A DNA stretch of 64,000 nucleotides from Cryptomeria japonica (GCF_030272615.1 NC_081411.1:831872160-831936159), one strand, 5' to 3'. Positions 11,183 to 23,806 are shown, numbered from the stretch's first letter. Program-made: numbers and translations. Notes: generated by a model from the letters alone, not told the origin.

Positions 11183-12480
11183 CTACTTAACGGGTTTTGC
11201 TTTTAAATCCACATTAAGATGATACATGATAAGATATGGATTAAGTCCTGGCATATCTGCATAAGACCAAGTAAAATTTATTTGTCTTTGCGTAAAGAAT
11301 TCCATGTATTCTTTCCTCTCTTTTTCTAACAATGAGGTAGCAAAATGAAGTGTTTTAGGATCCTTTGATGTACCAATGTTTACTACTTCTGTTGGTTCTA
11401 TCAGGATAGCAGATTTCTCTTGAAAATATGCAAGAAGAATGTCAAACTTTCCATCTTCTGACGCCTCAAGGAGGTTTTCACCATTAGATACATCCTTTGT
11501 TTTCTCTTTTGATTGATCTAATGTTGCCATGAAATGGTTTTCAACAATAGGTCTCTTTCCTTGTTTTATTTCACTTTTGCGATTGGAAAGTTTGGCATTC
11601 TCCTGACTATGAGAAACATCACTTGATTCTGCAATGGAAGATATCTTAGGTGGGATGGGTTCAAGAGCGTTAAGGTACATGGCTAAGTCATGATCATTGG
11701 AAAAGACATTCAGTTCAGGGTTGTCTAAATTATCCCAATCAATTAGTTTAGGATGAAGAACGGGTAAATCATAATCACTGTCATCATTAAGTGTTTCAAC
11801 GTTCATGACATAATGATCATAACTTGGCATAGAATAGGTAGTGTCATAGATTAAATTTTTATGAGATTTGTCTTTCTTAGGCGTCTCTGAATTGGTTCTA
11901 ACAAAATCAATGTTAGCATTTTGTAGTTCACACTCAAGTGGTTCTTCAATTGACGTTTGACCCTTAAATGAATGAATTATATCAACACACACATCTTTAA
12001 TACTACAAGTTCTTTCTTAATTGACCTCATTTGCATTTTGGAGTTGATATACTTGTGTACATGATAAAGAGGATTCTTTTGCTAGACTTTGTCTCCTTTC
12101 AAACTCAACTTCTTCTAGACTAATAGTCAATCCAACTTGACTATCTCTTAATTCTTCTATGGTTCTACCATATCTGATCTTTGTTTGTGCTTCTTGTGGC
12201 ATTACTTCTTTGTCTTTGACATTCCCTTTCCTTTTTGCATACGCCTCTTTTCTCTAAATTCTGAGTTTTTCTTGCCTTCTTTCTAATTTCATCTTTTGTT
12301 TTGCATTAGACAAGTCTACTTTTGTGATAGCTTATTGGTTTTCATTGTGTTCTTTACTTGATATAGTAGATAAGACATTTGGACCCCATTCATACTCATT
12401 GGAATATATCTCTGAATCTTGATCTAAGATTACTCCACTATACCATATTGGAGTATGGTGCAAAAAGTTCTCTGATTTCT
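11183..12480 (-). pseudogene. Linker region between G-patch and RT (element B)
   Basis: The counterpart of 1765-3000 in element A. The 269-codon open segment 11183-11992 is acidic (NDDSDYDLPVLHP) and ends WSYADMPGLNPYLIMYHLNV, the familiar stretch just before gypsy RT. The segment 12017-12202 is Glu/Arg-rich. A 5-bp loss near 12465 relative to A changes the frame. Confidence 0.65.
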
Positions 12481-12539
12481 GCCATCTCTATTTTTACTGC
12501 TTTTGGAATATCTTGTTCAGATTTTGCATTTGTTTGTAT

Positions 12540-13979
12540 TTTCAGAACTTGTTGACAAGATTTTTCTTCACCTTGGATGGTAATCTCCTCCTCTTTCTTT
12601 TCATGTTCTTCTTGCTTCTTTTGTTTATTGGTTACTGTTTCAGCCGCTTGATGTAGCTTCTCTTGCCAATTTTCTTCTTTAGAAACTTATTTATTTCTCC
12701 ACTTTTGTTGTTGATGATTATGTTGCTTTTGATTGGATTTTAGATATCTCAGCCTGCATTTATCTTCTGTGGATTGTGAGTACGGAAAAATAGGTTCTAA
12801 AATACCTTGATGTTGCTTACCAATTGGTCCTTTCCCTCCATATCCCATATTTTGCATGATTTTGTATCCTTTGCCATATTGTTTTATGGGAATATTGACT
12901 TTTGTTGTTGTTGCTATAGTTTTATCTGCATCCTTGTACAACCAACCAAGAATGTCTTTGTCTTCATTTTCCTCTGCAAGAGTTCCAGCACTAACAAATG
13001 TTACTTTAAACATATGTTTTAATCTTTTTGATGTCTTTGATTGAATATCCGTAGGCTTACCATATGACTTAGGGGAAAGTGGAAAATCATGCAAAGAATA
13101 TTTTCGCATTCCTTCATCATTTAACTTGAACTTTTCTTCAAAAGTTTCCCATAACTTTGCTTGAATTTCTATACTAGGATATACTGATTCTCTGTTATGA
13201 GGAACTCTTATATCTTGTGTTGGCTTCAAATTATTGCAATATTGACTGAAATTTGCAATTATAGTGATCTCTTTTTCTTCATGAGGAAATTTTACACATT
13301 GATGATATGTAGAAGGAACTGCTTGCATCTTGTGAATCCATGGTCTTTCTAGAATAATGTTGTAAGAGAGGTTCAAATCTAAAACTTGACACAATGTATC
13401 CTTTTCCATGGGTCCTATTCCTATTAGTAGCACAACAGTTCCTTTAGAAGAACATTCTGCTTCATCATAAGCCTTGATGGTTATTTTGTTTTTCAGGTCT
13501 ACTGCGTTTTCTGAATATCCCAAAGCTTTTATCAAGCTTAATGCACAAATGTTTAAGCCAACTTCTCCATCTATGAGTACACATTTAACACGAGTTTTAT
13601 TAATGGAGACTTCAACATGTAAGGGAGCATTGTGAGGATGTTGTAAGGATGCATCATCATTTTTAGAAAATGATAAGCAATGAGGAGCTACAAGGTGTCC
13701 TATCATGTTTTAGAAGTGATCTACATCCAAGTCTTTTGAAACTATTGTTTCCACTAAAGCTTTCTCCAAAATTTCCTTATGCATAGGTGAAACTTTGAGA
13801 AGTTCCATAATTGATATTTGAGCGGGTATTCTTTGTAATTGCTTTACTAAATTGTATTGTTGTGAAGTTGATATTGGATCTTTTGTTGTACCTGGAAAGG
13901 TAACCTTTGCTTTGCTTCTCGTGATAACATTGATTGGTTCTAAAGATGAATTGTCTTTAACAATGATCACATTTACCAC
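12540..13979 (-). pseudogene. Aspartic protease and G-patch (element B)
   Basis: The protease reads VLIDGEVGLNICALSLIKAL: the Asp remains, but the next residues are Gly-Glu, unlike the Gly-Gly of copy A. NIILERPWIHK follows, then the G-patch YKIMQNMGYGGKGPIGKQHQ near 12830. The 12687-13706 part is open for 339 codons. The tail continues past a stop at 12687 into a Lys/Glu-rich end. The upstream segment 13710-13979 links to gag in the same frame. Confidence 0.8.
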
Positions 13980-13999
13980 ATCATCATATGTATAAGTTT

Positions 14000-15587
14000 A
14001 ATTCACTTTGGCTTTTCCTTTGTCATCTTTTAATTGGGATGATTCACCTTTGTCATAGTTCGGAAGTGGAGTTTTGAAAGCTAAGTGTGATTCATTTGTC
14101 TTATGGCTATTCACTGTGATGGTTCCATTATCAATTAGATCTTGGATAAGGTGTTTCAATCTCTGACAATCATTTGTTAGGTGTCCTTTATTCGGATAAT
14201 AATTGCAAAATTGATTGTCATTCCATCAATTTGGTTTGACTGGTGGTCCATAACTTCTTTCTTCTGGTAAAACAATCAATTTGTTGGCAAGCTGAGTTTT
14301 TAGAGCTGATTCTAAAGGTTCTCCAATGTTTGTGAATTTCCTCCGAGGATTGCAGAAAAAGGACTTGGCTTTATTATTTTTTGGATTGTTATTGCTTGGG
14401 ATTTGACTTGATAGATTAAAAATTGGTTGTTGTTGTTTTGTATTACTATTATCGTCATTCCCTTCATTGTTGACATTCTTATTCTTTGACCAGAACTTGG
14501 GTTTGTCATTGTTGTTGTTGTAAAGTTTTAGTTCTCCTTTCTTTGCCATTGCATTCTCTATTTTCAGACCATTTTCGATCATTTTGGCAAAAGAGGGAGG
14601 ACATTGCATCCTTATTCGATAACTCATTTCACTGATAAGATTATCAATGAATATATCCATTTTTTCTTGATCAGGTACATCTCAAGGATACCTATTAAAC
14701 ATGCATTTTCATCATTGCAAGAAGATCATAAAGGATTCACCATTCTTTTGTTTAACATTGCAGAGATCCAGCATTGTTATTTCATTCCTTATATTGTAGG
14801 AGTATTGTGAAATAAACATATTCACAACTTCTTCAAAAGATTTGATTCCGGATGGTAATCTTGAAAACCACTCCATTGATTGTTCATTTAGACTCCTAGG
14901 AAAAATATGCATAAGGTAAGTTTCATCATGAGAAAATTCCATGCTCATAGTACAAAACTCCCTAATGTGATCTTGAGGATCAGATTTTCCATCATATTTG
15001 TCATATTTAGGAATCTCGCAATGTTGTGGAAATGCTATCATATTTAGATTTTTATCAAAAGGATATGGGCATATATCTTGTAATGAATACTTCTTGGAGC
15101 TTGTCCCATTTTTCATGTCTTGTATCTATTATTGTAGAGTTTGTATTTGTTGAGTAAGGTTTGACAATGGATTATCCACATAGTTTCTCCTTGTTTCTTT
15201 GTGAGTTCTCTTATCACTACGATCTTTTCTTTTGTCATACATTTCTTTCCTTGTTTCTTGATTACTTTCTTTGTTCACATCTTCATTATTTGGCTCATCC
15301 GTGTTTCGGGTGTTACTTACCTTCGCATCTTGTTTCAAGCTTTCTATGTTAAAGTCTTGTGGTAGTTTAGCTCCAGATTTTGCCAACATCAAGAGATGTT
15401 TTTCTTTTTGCTTTGCCAACAATTTTTCCATTAGCCTATCAAATTTGAAATATTGCTCATGGTCTCTAATGGTGCTATTGACGTCAACAATAGTAAATCC
15501 AAAAGTTTGGAATACAGGATTATCTTCTTCCTCCATTTGTTGTTGTTTTCTAAGTTGTTTGTGTTGGGCTCTAGTCCAAACTGGCAT
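14000..15587 (-). pseudogene. Gypsy gag (element B)
   Basis: Starts MPVWTRAQHKQLRKQ at 15587. The capsid block is YDGKSDPQDHIREF, SMEWFSRLPSGIKSFEEVV and FISQYSYN. The knuckle region near 14190 has CNYYPNKGH, where copy A has CNYHQNKGH, so one metal ligand is lost. Stops lie at 15126-15131 (TAA then TAG; the TAG matches copy A), at 14712 and at 14226. All main segments remain in one frame. Confidence 0.85.
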
Positions 15588-17912
15588 GTGATTATTTCAA
15601 AGTTATTGAATTTTCCAAAGGACAAAGTCAATAGGTGATTATTGGTTTAGGAAGATATGCCCTATTGATTTTACCACTATTGTTTGTTCATTGGGATAAA
15701 GCGTCTCTTTGTTGAAAAGCACATCTTTGCAAAATTTCACCGTGAAATTTTGTATCGCAGCCACGTAAGTAGTGAAGAAAATGGTGTAGGGATGTCCTAT
15801 GTTTTAATAAGATCTTGCGATTGATATACAATAATCTTATTCTTTTCTGAGTAGCTTTATAACTAGGTTTTCTTTTCTTAAGGTGATACTTAAAAGTCAT
15901 ATCAACATTTGACAATTTACAAGTTTGTTTGATTCCAATGTTGATGCAATTCTAGTTTTGATATAACCTAGGTTCAAAATAGGAAAGATATATCCAAGAT
16001 TATGAACCTAGTATAGATTGATCAAGCTTTGTGATAGAGGATTTGATTATCTTGATGAGAAAATTGATAATGATGTTGATTTTTTTTGCACTTAAGATGT
16101 TTCAATCAATAGCTTATTGAATGATGATGTTTATAGAACTTCTTGGGAATAACCCGTGGGATTAGTGCCCTAGTTTGTTGAGCTAGTTTGAAAATAAATG
16201 ATGGTATATAGACAAACCTACTTCAAGAATAATTTTGATATTGATGTTTTGTTTGTTGAGCTAGTTTGAAAATACATGATGGTATAGAGACAAACCTACT
16301 TCAAGAATAATTTTGATACTGATGTTTTGACACTTTGGTTTTTGATCTGGTGTTTCAAGTATTGGAAAGCTTTTGTATTACTCTTTTGATCAAACTTTTT
16401 CAGCAATTTGTTGGATTTTTGCTCACTTGTAGATGATAATTTTCTTCAATTTTTGACCATTTGGAACATGTTACAGACATAGAAGACACAATGTTTAATA
16501 AACAAAATGCACAAGCAAGTACAAATCCTATGGCAGGCTGAGACAATAGTTGTTGAACCTCACATGGGGTTTCCCCCGAGGTTACGCTATTCAAAGTAGA
16601 TATTTAGATGCTTGACCCCACTAGCTCCACCCTTGGCACTCACTTCTTTGAGGCAGCCAAGCACCATTTTCCATGAAAACTCCCCATGGAAAAATTTATA
16701 TATCTACTAGTAACCGTATGTATGTGAGCCGCTTCAGAGGTCCGACCTCCTGCGCCAACAACTAGAAGGATTTTGGCAACTAGTACAAGTGGTTTTTAGT
16801 AAAGGCTTCAGATCATGTGACCATACATGTGGCACTTTCAGCTCTGTAAATACAGAAGGTTCCCAACCTATAGAGGTTACACTCCACAGGGTTTATGGGG
16901 AAACATAGTGTCGGTATGAACTTATCAACACATGTTGTTTGGGACTTTTGTCACAAACATGATTTATTTATAGTGGATTGGAAGGACTTGGTATTAGCTT
17001 GTTTCCACTTTAGGTTGTTCCCCTCTCACTGGCCCCCTCAAGGCAGCTCAGGAAGGCAAGCCCTCTAAAGGATTTAATTGCTTGAAAGTAAAGAAAGCAT
17101 AAAATAGTGGGTTTGGCTTTTTGGTCACCCAATTAAAGGGGAGAGCATATACCTACCACTTTCGAGACACAAAATATAAGTGTTCTTTATAACCTTTTCA
17201 AAGCAATTTGTTGGCTAAGTCCTATTTGGAGATGTTGCTCCAACAAGCATGGTGTTTATTTTAGCCCCACATAGCAAATGATTTTCTAAACTAGGAATTT
17301 GAAATCCTGGTCAACAAAATGAAAATCATTGCAAAAAGTAACTTTCTTTGTAAGAATGGACAAGTTGATTGTTCTTTTTAAATTGCAAAAAAATAAGATT
17401 TATTGTGCTTTTTACCTTTGCAAGAAAATGAAAGATTGTTGTTCTTTTTAGAGCCCAAAATTTGAGGTGTGAATCCCAACTTTGCAAGAAAGTAAATGTT
17501 TGATTTGTTGTTCTTTTTACCTTGCAAATGTGATTATTTTTAGAGCCCAAAAACAAGTGAGGTACTTTTTAGAACACCAAATTCAAAAATGAATTTATTT
17601 TTACCCAAAAGGAAATATGAGTTCTTTTTAACCAACTTTGACAAAGCTAGAAAAGAAATCACTAAATCCTAACTTAACTCCTCCAAATCTGCAAGGAACT
17701 ATTAGAAACCTACAATAAAAAAGAAGTTAGTGAAAATCAAAAACCTTAGGTGGGCTTCCACAAGCCTAATTTCAAACCTTGGTTACAAATTTTTCACTCT
17801 TGAGTCTGAACTGCCCTAAAATTTAGCTAAGTCTGAAATTTTGGGGATCTTCCAAAAACTAGATTTTGCATTATAACTCCTAGAGGTCTGAAACCCCTCT
17901 CAAACATCCTGC

Positions 17913-17962
17913 AATATATATGGAATATAACTTATACTTAAATGTTATATTCCATATATATT
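17913..17962. repeat. Perfect 19-bp inverted repeat
   Basis: Arms 17913-17931 (AATATATATGGAATATAAC) and 17944-17962 are exact reverse complements around a 12-base loop. It lies in leader sequence that element A lacks. It could be a small hairpin or the scar of an insertion. I found no flanking target duplication. Confidence 0.85.
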
Positions 17963-18004
17963 ACCCTTGCACAAGCCTAATTTCATGATTTGATTAAAAA
18001 TTTT

Positions 18005-18240
18005 GCACTGTTTCAAATGCGCTATCTTAGAGAACATATGCGCTAAAATAATTGTCAAATGCGCTAACATGTGTTACAAAAGTGCTAACCTATGTTTAGA
18101 AGCACTAACTTGCGATGCAAATGCACTAACCTGTGATGCAAATGCGCTAACCTATGATGCAAATGTGCATATTTTCATACAAAAGTGCTAACCTACATGA
18201 CATATGCACTAACCTCTTATGCAAATGCGCTAACCTATCA
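18005..18240. repeat. Tandem GCGCTAACCT-type repeats (element B)
   Basis: Units such as ATGCAAATGCGCTAACCT and ACAAAAGTGCTAACCT repeat about every 20 bp, ending about 50 bp before the PBS. Many copies have decayed from GCGCT to GTGCT or GCACT, as expected from loss of methylated CpG. The match is 8080-8330 in element A. Confidence 0.7.
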
Positions 18241-18287
18241 AATTTTACTTTTTGCGAGATTTTTAAAGGTATATGTGAGGTCCATGA

Positions 18288-18305
18288 GCCCCACGGTGGG
18301 CACCA
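18288..18305 (-). other. Primer-binding site of element B
   Basis: Minus strand TGGTGCCCACCGTGGGGC. It differs from the site of element A by one base, and lies next to the LTR end near 18309. Confidence 0.75.
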
Positions 18306-18308
18306 AAA

Positions 18309-19463
18309 TGTGTTGACTTGAATTTCATCCTCAGAATGCTACCTGCAACAAGTTAGTTTCACAAAATACAAATGGAAATACTACAGGAAATTCAAACTCA
18401 ACCAATGAAACTACATGAAATACATATTAAAATAAAAATATTAATATTACCTTCATGGTTTATGTCTCATTGTGTCCTAACTCCACTATTCCTGGTTGCA
18501 AATGTTGTGCTCTCAGACAATGCACTGATAGCTTCCAAGATGGCATATGAAGAATGAACTGATAACTGGTACTTAACTGATGCTATGATATGCAATACTA
18601 CATGATTATGCTAAATGATTATACTATGATGCTTATGATATTTGCTATTTTGCTTCAAGATTAAAACTCACGGATGTAGAAGGTTAGCTTGCAAAATGCA
18701 CTTGAAGTCTCTTGAAGTCTAACTCTCTCTCAACTGAAGCTCTTGATTTTATAGACCTTGAGAGGATTAGATGATGGGGCTCAGATCAACAGTCATGATT
18801 AGATCTGTAGATTTGAATGGTTGTGAACAAAGGTGAAGGTTGAGAGAAGGGGGGAAGGAGAAGACAAGTGTCACTCATCTCACCTTGACTGGGTTGCTGA
18901 CTAAGAGGGTCTAGGGATGGTTGGAGAAGATTTAGGCATGATAGGACAAGTGGACTCAAGTCCTTCTTAAGATGTAGGGGGTGTTGGAGAGAATATAAGA
19001 GATGGTTATGAAATATGTGTACATACACAATATTCATTGAATTTCGTGGTTGAAGATAAATGATGAATTAATATTTAAGAAATATTAATTTCCTTAGCCA
19101 CATGTTGGATGAGTTGGCGAAGGGAAGATGAAGTGGAGATGGAAGGGTGAGTTGGAAAAGAATTATTTAATATTTGAGACTATAGGATAGGAGAATAACT
19201 ATTAAATATTAGATATTTAATTGTTTGGAGGAGATAATTAAATAGTAGATATTTAATTAACTTGATTAGAAGGAATAATTAAATATTAGAGATTTAATTA
19301 ATTTAGAGGAATAGGATAGATGAATTAATTAATAAAATATTAATTAATAGAAAGACATGAAAATGAATTAAATAAATTAATCTTTTCAAATTAACTATTT
19401 AATAGAAGAATGATCATTAAATAAATATATTTAATTGCTCATAGCCATTTTTATGTGTATACA
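18309..19463 (-). repeat. 5' LTR of element B
   Basis: About 1.15 kb, starting TGTATACA on the minus strand at 19463. A TATA motif lies at about 18745-18754. It matches 8402-9499 throughout, with an extra TTTAATTA-type repeat block near 19200-19300. The bases after it (ATAGG) would be the target duplication, but the partner copy is outside the window. Confidence 0.75.
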
Positions 19464-19610
19464 ATAGGTATATATACACTTACACATATTTATCCCTTTG
19501 TGCATTCTTATATTTTTGTGTTATATTTTGATTCATTTTTATGTTTGCATTTATTATATGTTTCTATTATTCTTATTTATTTTATTTCTTTCATAATTTT
19601 GTAATCTCTT

Positions 19611-20030
19611 TGTTGGAGTAATTTTTGGACAATTATCTAATTATTTATTAATTAGGTCTTTTAATTTCTTTTTCACTTAAGATAAACTTCGATGCTCTAT
19701 ATTTATCTAGGTGTTATGATTTTTTAGTTTGAATTCACTTAGAGGCATTCTAGTTAGCTTTTTTAGCTTGTAGTTGAGCTTAATTTAGCTCCTACTTTGC
19801 ATTACTTTAGTTCTTTGTTTTAGGATTAGGGCATCTCTTTCTTTCTATAAAGAAATTAATTCATTTACTGTAGTTGTACCTTCAATATTGAATCTTCAAT
19901 TCTTTTGTGTAATAATCTTGAATTATATGGTTGTTATATAGCATGCAATCTTTGCTTGATCTCTTTTGTGTGATAGGTGTTTTGCTTGCAGATGATTCTT
20001 GGGTCTTGTGGTTTATCATCAACTTCTACA
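19611..20030 (+). repeat. 5' LTR of old gag-protease element
   Basis: 420 bp, from TGTTGGAGTAATTTTTGG to ...AACTTCTACA, followed at once by the PBS-like TGGTATTAGAGA (20031-20042). The PBS differs from the initiator-Met type TGGTATCAGAGC at two positions. Confidence 0.8.
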
Positions 20031-20042
20031 TGGTATTAGAGA

Positions 20043-21135
20043 TTTTTTGTGAAGTTCTTATCTACATGCTTGAGGGATCCAACTTGAGGTGAATTTTTTT
20101 GCACTTTGGGCTCAAATAGAAGTTGTCATCACATCTGCAGCATCAAATAACTCTAAGATTGACTATTCTTTCATTAAAATTAGAGAAATTGAAAATTTGG
20201 GTTAAAATTGGTTGAGGGACTGCAAATCAAGGCAAAATTTGGAGGTAGCTGAAAAATGTGGGCACTTTGATGCAAAATGGAGGTCACCATTGCACTCAGA
20301 AGGCCCAAAAAACATAAGATCACCTATCAAATTGTCAAAAATCAAATGTCGAAAAAAAATTTAACAATTTTTTTTGGTGGGACATTTCATGAGGTACAAA
20401 TTTGTACCATACCTTCAAATCCATACTCATGCTGTAAAAATCCATGCAGGTGTTGGTAAAATTATTTTTAGGCAAGCTTCCCCTTCAAGTAAAATTTTGT
20501 AAAGAAAACAAGTTTTAAAAAAAAAATTAGAAAAGATTTTCAAAAAGTCAGCAAGGAGAGAAAACGGTGTGTACATGTTGCATGCACAAGCCTTACATAG
20601 TGTTGATGTCATCCTCTTTTGGTAAACCCACTAAAATTGGTGCTCATCTAAACTTAGCTGAGTTTTTCTATTTTTAGCCCTCTAAGCCTTAAAAATTAGT
20701 GTGTGGTTTTTTGTCCATAACTTTGTCATAAAGAGTCAAAATCAAGCAAACACGATATCTTTGGAAATTTGGTTCCCACATTCCAATCTTATTTTGTAAG
20801 TGGTTTGATCAAATTCTACACCAATTTTCCATACTAGGAATCCAAAGTTAGCCTTCCATTTTGCACTTCCAAGGCCATATATTACACATTTGTACTCCAT
20901 TTTTTGACTTCCATACATCATCGGAAATCTCTCAAAGTCCCCTATTCAAATCTCAAGTCCTTTTCTATAGTTTTTTCATCAAGTACTCAGATATCTCAAT
21001 CTTTTCCTTTTTGGGTTCTTTCTTGGCTTGGAAAACATGCAAAAAAGTTGTTTTATTAGTGACTCAAGTGGAATTTTTTGGAATTGAGAGGATATATACT
21101 ATTGTATTAGTCTATTTCTGTACTTTTTTTTTTTT
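20043..21135 (+). other. Leader of old gag-protease element
   Basis: About 1.1 kb between PBS and gag. No convincing gene. It is A/T-rich with homopolymer runs near 20343-20375 and 20517-20535. It does not have the GC-rich island present in the leader of the young relative. Confidence 0.5.
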
Positions 21136-22180
21136 ATGGATCCAAATCATATTTCTCTCCTTACTCCATTCAACTATCATTCTTGGGAACAACAAATGGA
21201 GATTCACCTAAAACACCAAGGGTTATATAGAGTGACCATGGGTACAAAAGGTGAGCCTATAAGTGATGTTGAGAAGAGAAAATGGTTTAATAGGTGTGGT
21301 GAGGCTTTTGGAGCATTGTGCATGTCTATCTCTCTAGATCTTCTCTTTCATGTTGAGTCTTGCACAAACCCAATGAGATATGGACCATATTGAAGTCCCT
21401 ATTTGGAAAGCAAGATGGGTTGAGGGGATTTCCGTTGGAGAATGAGCTTATTGGCTTGAATCCTAATGATTTTGACAACATTGACTTCTTCACCAAACTC
21501 AAGTCTCTCAAATTACAATTGAAGCAATGTGAAATTGAGGAGGACTCTCAATTGATTCTCTCTATCCTTGCCAAGCTTGGTACTGATTATTCAGTTTTTA
21601 TTTCTACATTTTATGCCACTAGAGATGCTCTTGGTACTTGTTACACCATGCCTTCACTTAGTGATTTTTATTCTCAACTCACACAAGAGAAAACCAAGTT
21701 GGTTCAGATGGGAAGATTGAAGTCTTCCAAATCACAGGCTCTTGTTGCTTCCCAGAGTTCTACAGATTAGAAAACTTCACATGGAAAAGGCAATAAATAG
21801 AAACACAAGGATTCCAAGTCACATGAGTAGCCACAAGGACACACAATCACATGATTCTTTGAATTCTTCTTCCTCTTCCAAGAGGTAATCATCAAAGAAG
21901 GATAAATCAAAGTGTGCATATTGTACTAAGCCAAGAAATTATGAGCATTGGTGTTATGCAAAGAAAATAGATGAGCTGATGCACCTTTTATAGAATCACA
22001 ATATTTAGCCACCTTCATCTGGTACATTTTCTACTACTTTACGACCTAGACATTCTAGGTCTTCATCTATGACATGTGGTGAAGGCAAGATGAAGGGCCA
22101 TTCTCTATTTACATCGACACATTCTCAGTCCTCTAGATGACTTCTTGATTTGGGAACCTCACATCATATGACATCATGAA
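21136..22180 (+). pseudogene. Copia-type gag, knuckle and protease remnant
   Basis: Gag starts MDPNHISLLTPFNYHSWEQQ at 21136. A frameshift near 21370 joins it to 21360-21770, which reads IWTILKSLFGKQDGLRGF, FFTKLKSLKLQLKQC, and MPSLSDFYSQLTQEKTKLV: a UBN2-like copia gag. The knuckle near 21912 reads CAYCTKPRNYEHWC, with Asn in place of the metal-binding His. The protease site near 22142 reads LLDLGTSHHMTS, with DLG instead of DSG. Stops are frequent. The intact equivalent is at 44192-46036. Confidence 0.8.
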
Positions 22181-23379
22181 AAGGTATGCTCTCTACTTTT
22201 GAGCATCGTTCTTTTCCACATATTTTGATGGGTAATAACATTTACATGAGTGTTAATGGTAATGGTTATATTGACTTTGATGGTGGCACATATTCAATAA
22301 TATTCTTTGTGTCCATGCATTATCTTCCAATCTTCTTTCCATCTAGCAGATTACTCATAGTGGGACAAGCAAGACAGTAGAGTTCACCCTTGATTCAGTG
22401 CTCATCAAATATTTTCATAGTAGAGAGCTTGTTGCAATTGGAAGTGTTGATCATGCAACACGATTGTATGATTTCTCTCATTTTTCTCCCATTGAGAATG
22501 CATCTAGTCCTATCTCTCATGCATTGAGAGTAGATCATAAATCTAAGGATATATTTGGTTACTTGAACCTATATGTACTTCAATCATCCACAATTGTTCT
22601 TGAGACTTGTTTTGATCCTTCTCCACCTCCTACTTCTTCAGAGATCAGTTTGATTCAATAGGTTGATTGTTCCCTTACAATTTCAACATATTGGGAGGAG
22701 AACTTGCCAAATATTGCAACATGATTGAGGGTACTCCATTCCTCTTTGATGGAAATTTGAGCATTCATGTAATCCCATATTCAGTGCCTTTAGATATTGT
22801 TCACCAAGCATCTTCACATATGTTTGGATTTGCTTCAGTTGATTTGGCATTTTTTGATTTAGATAGTTGGACAATTGGTCAGTCTTCCATGGCACATATT
22901 ATGAGACTTTTCATTCTATTTCCTTTCATGGATTTGTCTCACCCTTGGCCACTTGATTTTTTTCTTCCTATGGGGAGGAACCTGGTTTTCCACTCTTGGA
23001 TCTCCATTGGCATACATCCTCGAGCTTTCATCTTCAACATTGGAGCTTCTTCATTATGGGTGGGTACATCATCTCTTCTTCTCTCCCTTATGGGGGGATA
23101 TTTATTGTACTTCTATAACCAATTTAGTACTTGGGGGGCACTTGGAGTCATTCATCTTAGTCACATGTAGTACCCTTTTCTTTTCATTGCATCTCTCGCT
23201 TTTGGAGAGGGGTTTTTTCCCATGTGGTTTTTGTCCTTTTCTCCATTTAGAGAGACCTCATTAGTGTGAGTTGCATTGTTTTGCATTGATTTGTAAATGA
23301 ATACCTAATCAGGCCTTAGTTACTAGAAAATGCATTTTGCATTTTTATTACCTCTTTAGCTTATCCCCAAGCTAATCTT
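22181..23379 (+). pseudogene. Post-protease region conserved with 45300-46600
   Basis: After the protease comes HILMGNNIYMSVNGNGYIDF, equivalent to HILMGNHTYMDVIGKGSIDI in the young element. Next is a stretch that keeps nucleotide similarity to 46290-46600, for example CTTCCTATGGGGAGGAA against CTTCCTAAAGGGAGGAA and TCATCTCTTCTTCTCTC. Whether the last part is coding or 3' UTR is unclear. No integrase or RT motif is present in any frame I read. Confidence 0.55.
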
Positions 23380-23388
23380 AAGGGGGGG

Positions 23389-23806
23389 TGTTGGAGTAAT
23401 TTTAGGACAATTATCTAATTATTTATTAATTGTCTTTTATTTTCTTTTTCACTCAAGCTAAACTTAGGTGCTTTATTTTATCTACGTGTTATGCTTTTTA
23501 GTCTGAGTTCACTTAGAGGCACTTCTAGTTAGATTTTTTAACTTGTAGTTGAGCTTAATTTAGCTCCTACTTTGCATTGCTTTAGTTCTTCATTTTTTAG
23601 GATTAGGGCATCTCTTGCTTTCTATAAGGAAATTCATTCATTCATTGTAATTGTACCTTCAATATTGAATCTTCAATTATGTTGTGTAATAATACATAAT
23701 TCTCTAGTTCTCATAGAGCATACAATCTTTGCTTAATCTATTTTGTGTGATAGGTGTTTTGCTTGCAGATGATTCTTGGCTATTTTGGTTGATCATGAAC
23801 TTCTAT
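23389..23806 (+). repeat. 3' LTR of old gag-protease element
   Basis: It begins TGTTGGAGTAATTTTAGG right after the PPT, and aligns with 19611-20030 with many substitutions and small indels, so the insertion is old. The 3' end is blurred (CTTCTATA instead of CTTCTACA). Confidence 0.8.

Larger units (their letters stand above)
15588..18287 (-). other. Untranslated leader of element B
   Basis: About 2.7 kb with no supported gene. It aligns with the leader of element A and carries the same TTCTTTTTA series (17335-17650) and GCGCTAACCT array (18005-18240). It differs by an extra stretch of about 220 bp near 17775-18000 that contains a perfect 19-bp inverted repeat. A local duplication around 16170-16320 repeats the text TTGAGCTAGTTTGAAAATA. 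Confidence 0.6.
9500..19463 (-). mobile_element. Ty3/gypsy element B (Tat-like), decayed, integrase missing
   Basis: A minus-strand element with 5' LTR 18309-19463, PBS 18288-18305, a leader of about 2.7 kb, gag, protease, G-patch, linker, RT, gypsy RNase H and a second RNase H. It stops inside the second RNase H at 9500, where the LTR of element A begins. Integrase, PPT and 3' LTR are absent from the window. They may lie to the left beyond A. Having two RNase H domains, the second of the RVT_3 type, is a known mark of the Tat lineage. Several frameshifts and stops make it inactive. Confidence 0.8.
19611..23806 (+). mobile_element. Old copia-related gag-protease element, no integrase or RT
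   Basis: The 5' LTR is 19611-20030, the PBS starts at 20031, and the PPT AAGGGGGGG at 23380-23388 directly precedes the 3' LTR (23389 to about 23806). Flanks CTCTT (19606-19610) and CACTT (after 23806) match at 4 of 5 bases, a plausible aged TSD. The internal 3.3 kb holds only gag, knuckle and protease remnants plus a 3' region. No integrase, RT or RNase H is detectable. The layout and gag match the young element 42039-47163, so both belong to a non-autonomous gag-bearing type. Confidence 0.8.

Noticed and set aside
2999-12480. The same apparent frame change between G-patch and RT in elements A and B, suggesting programmed frameshifting
   Set aside because: Comparing the copies shows separate causes: about 2 bp lost in A near 2999 and about 5 bp lost in B near 12465. 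The ancestor was probably in one frame.
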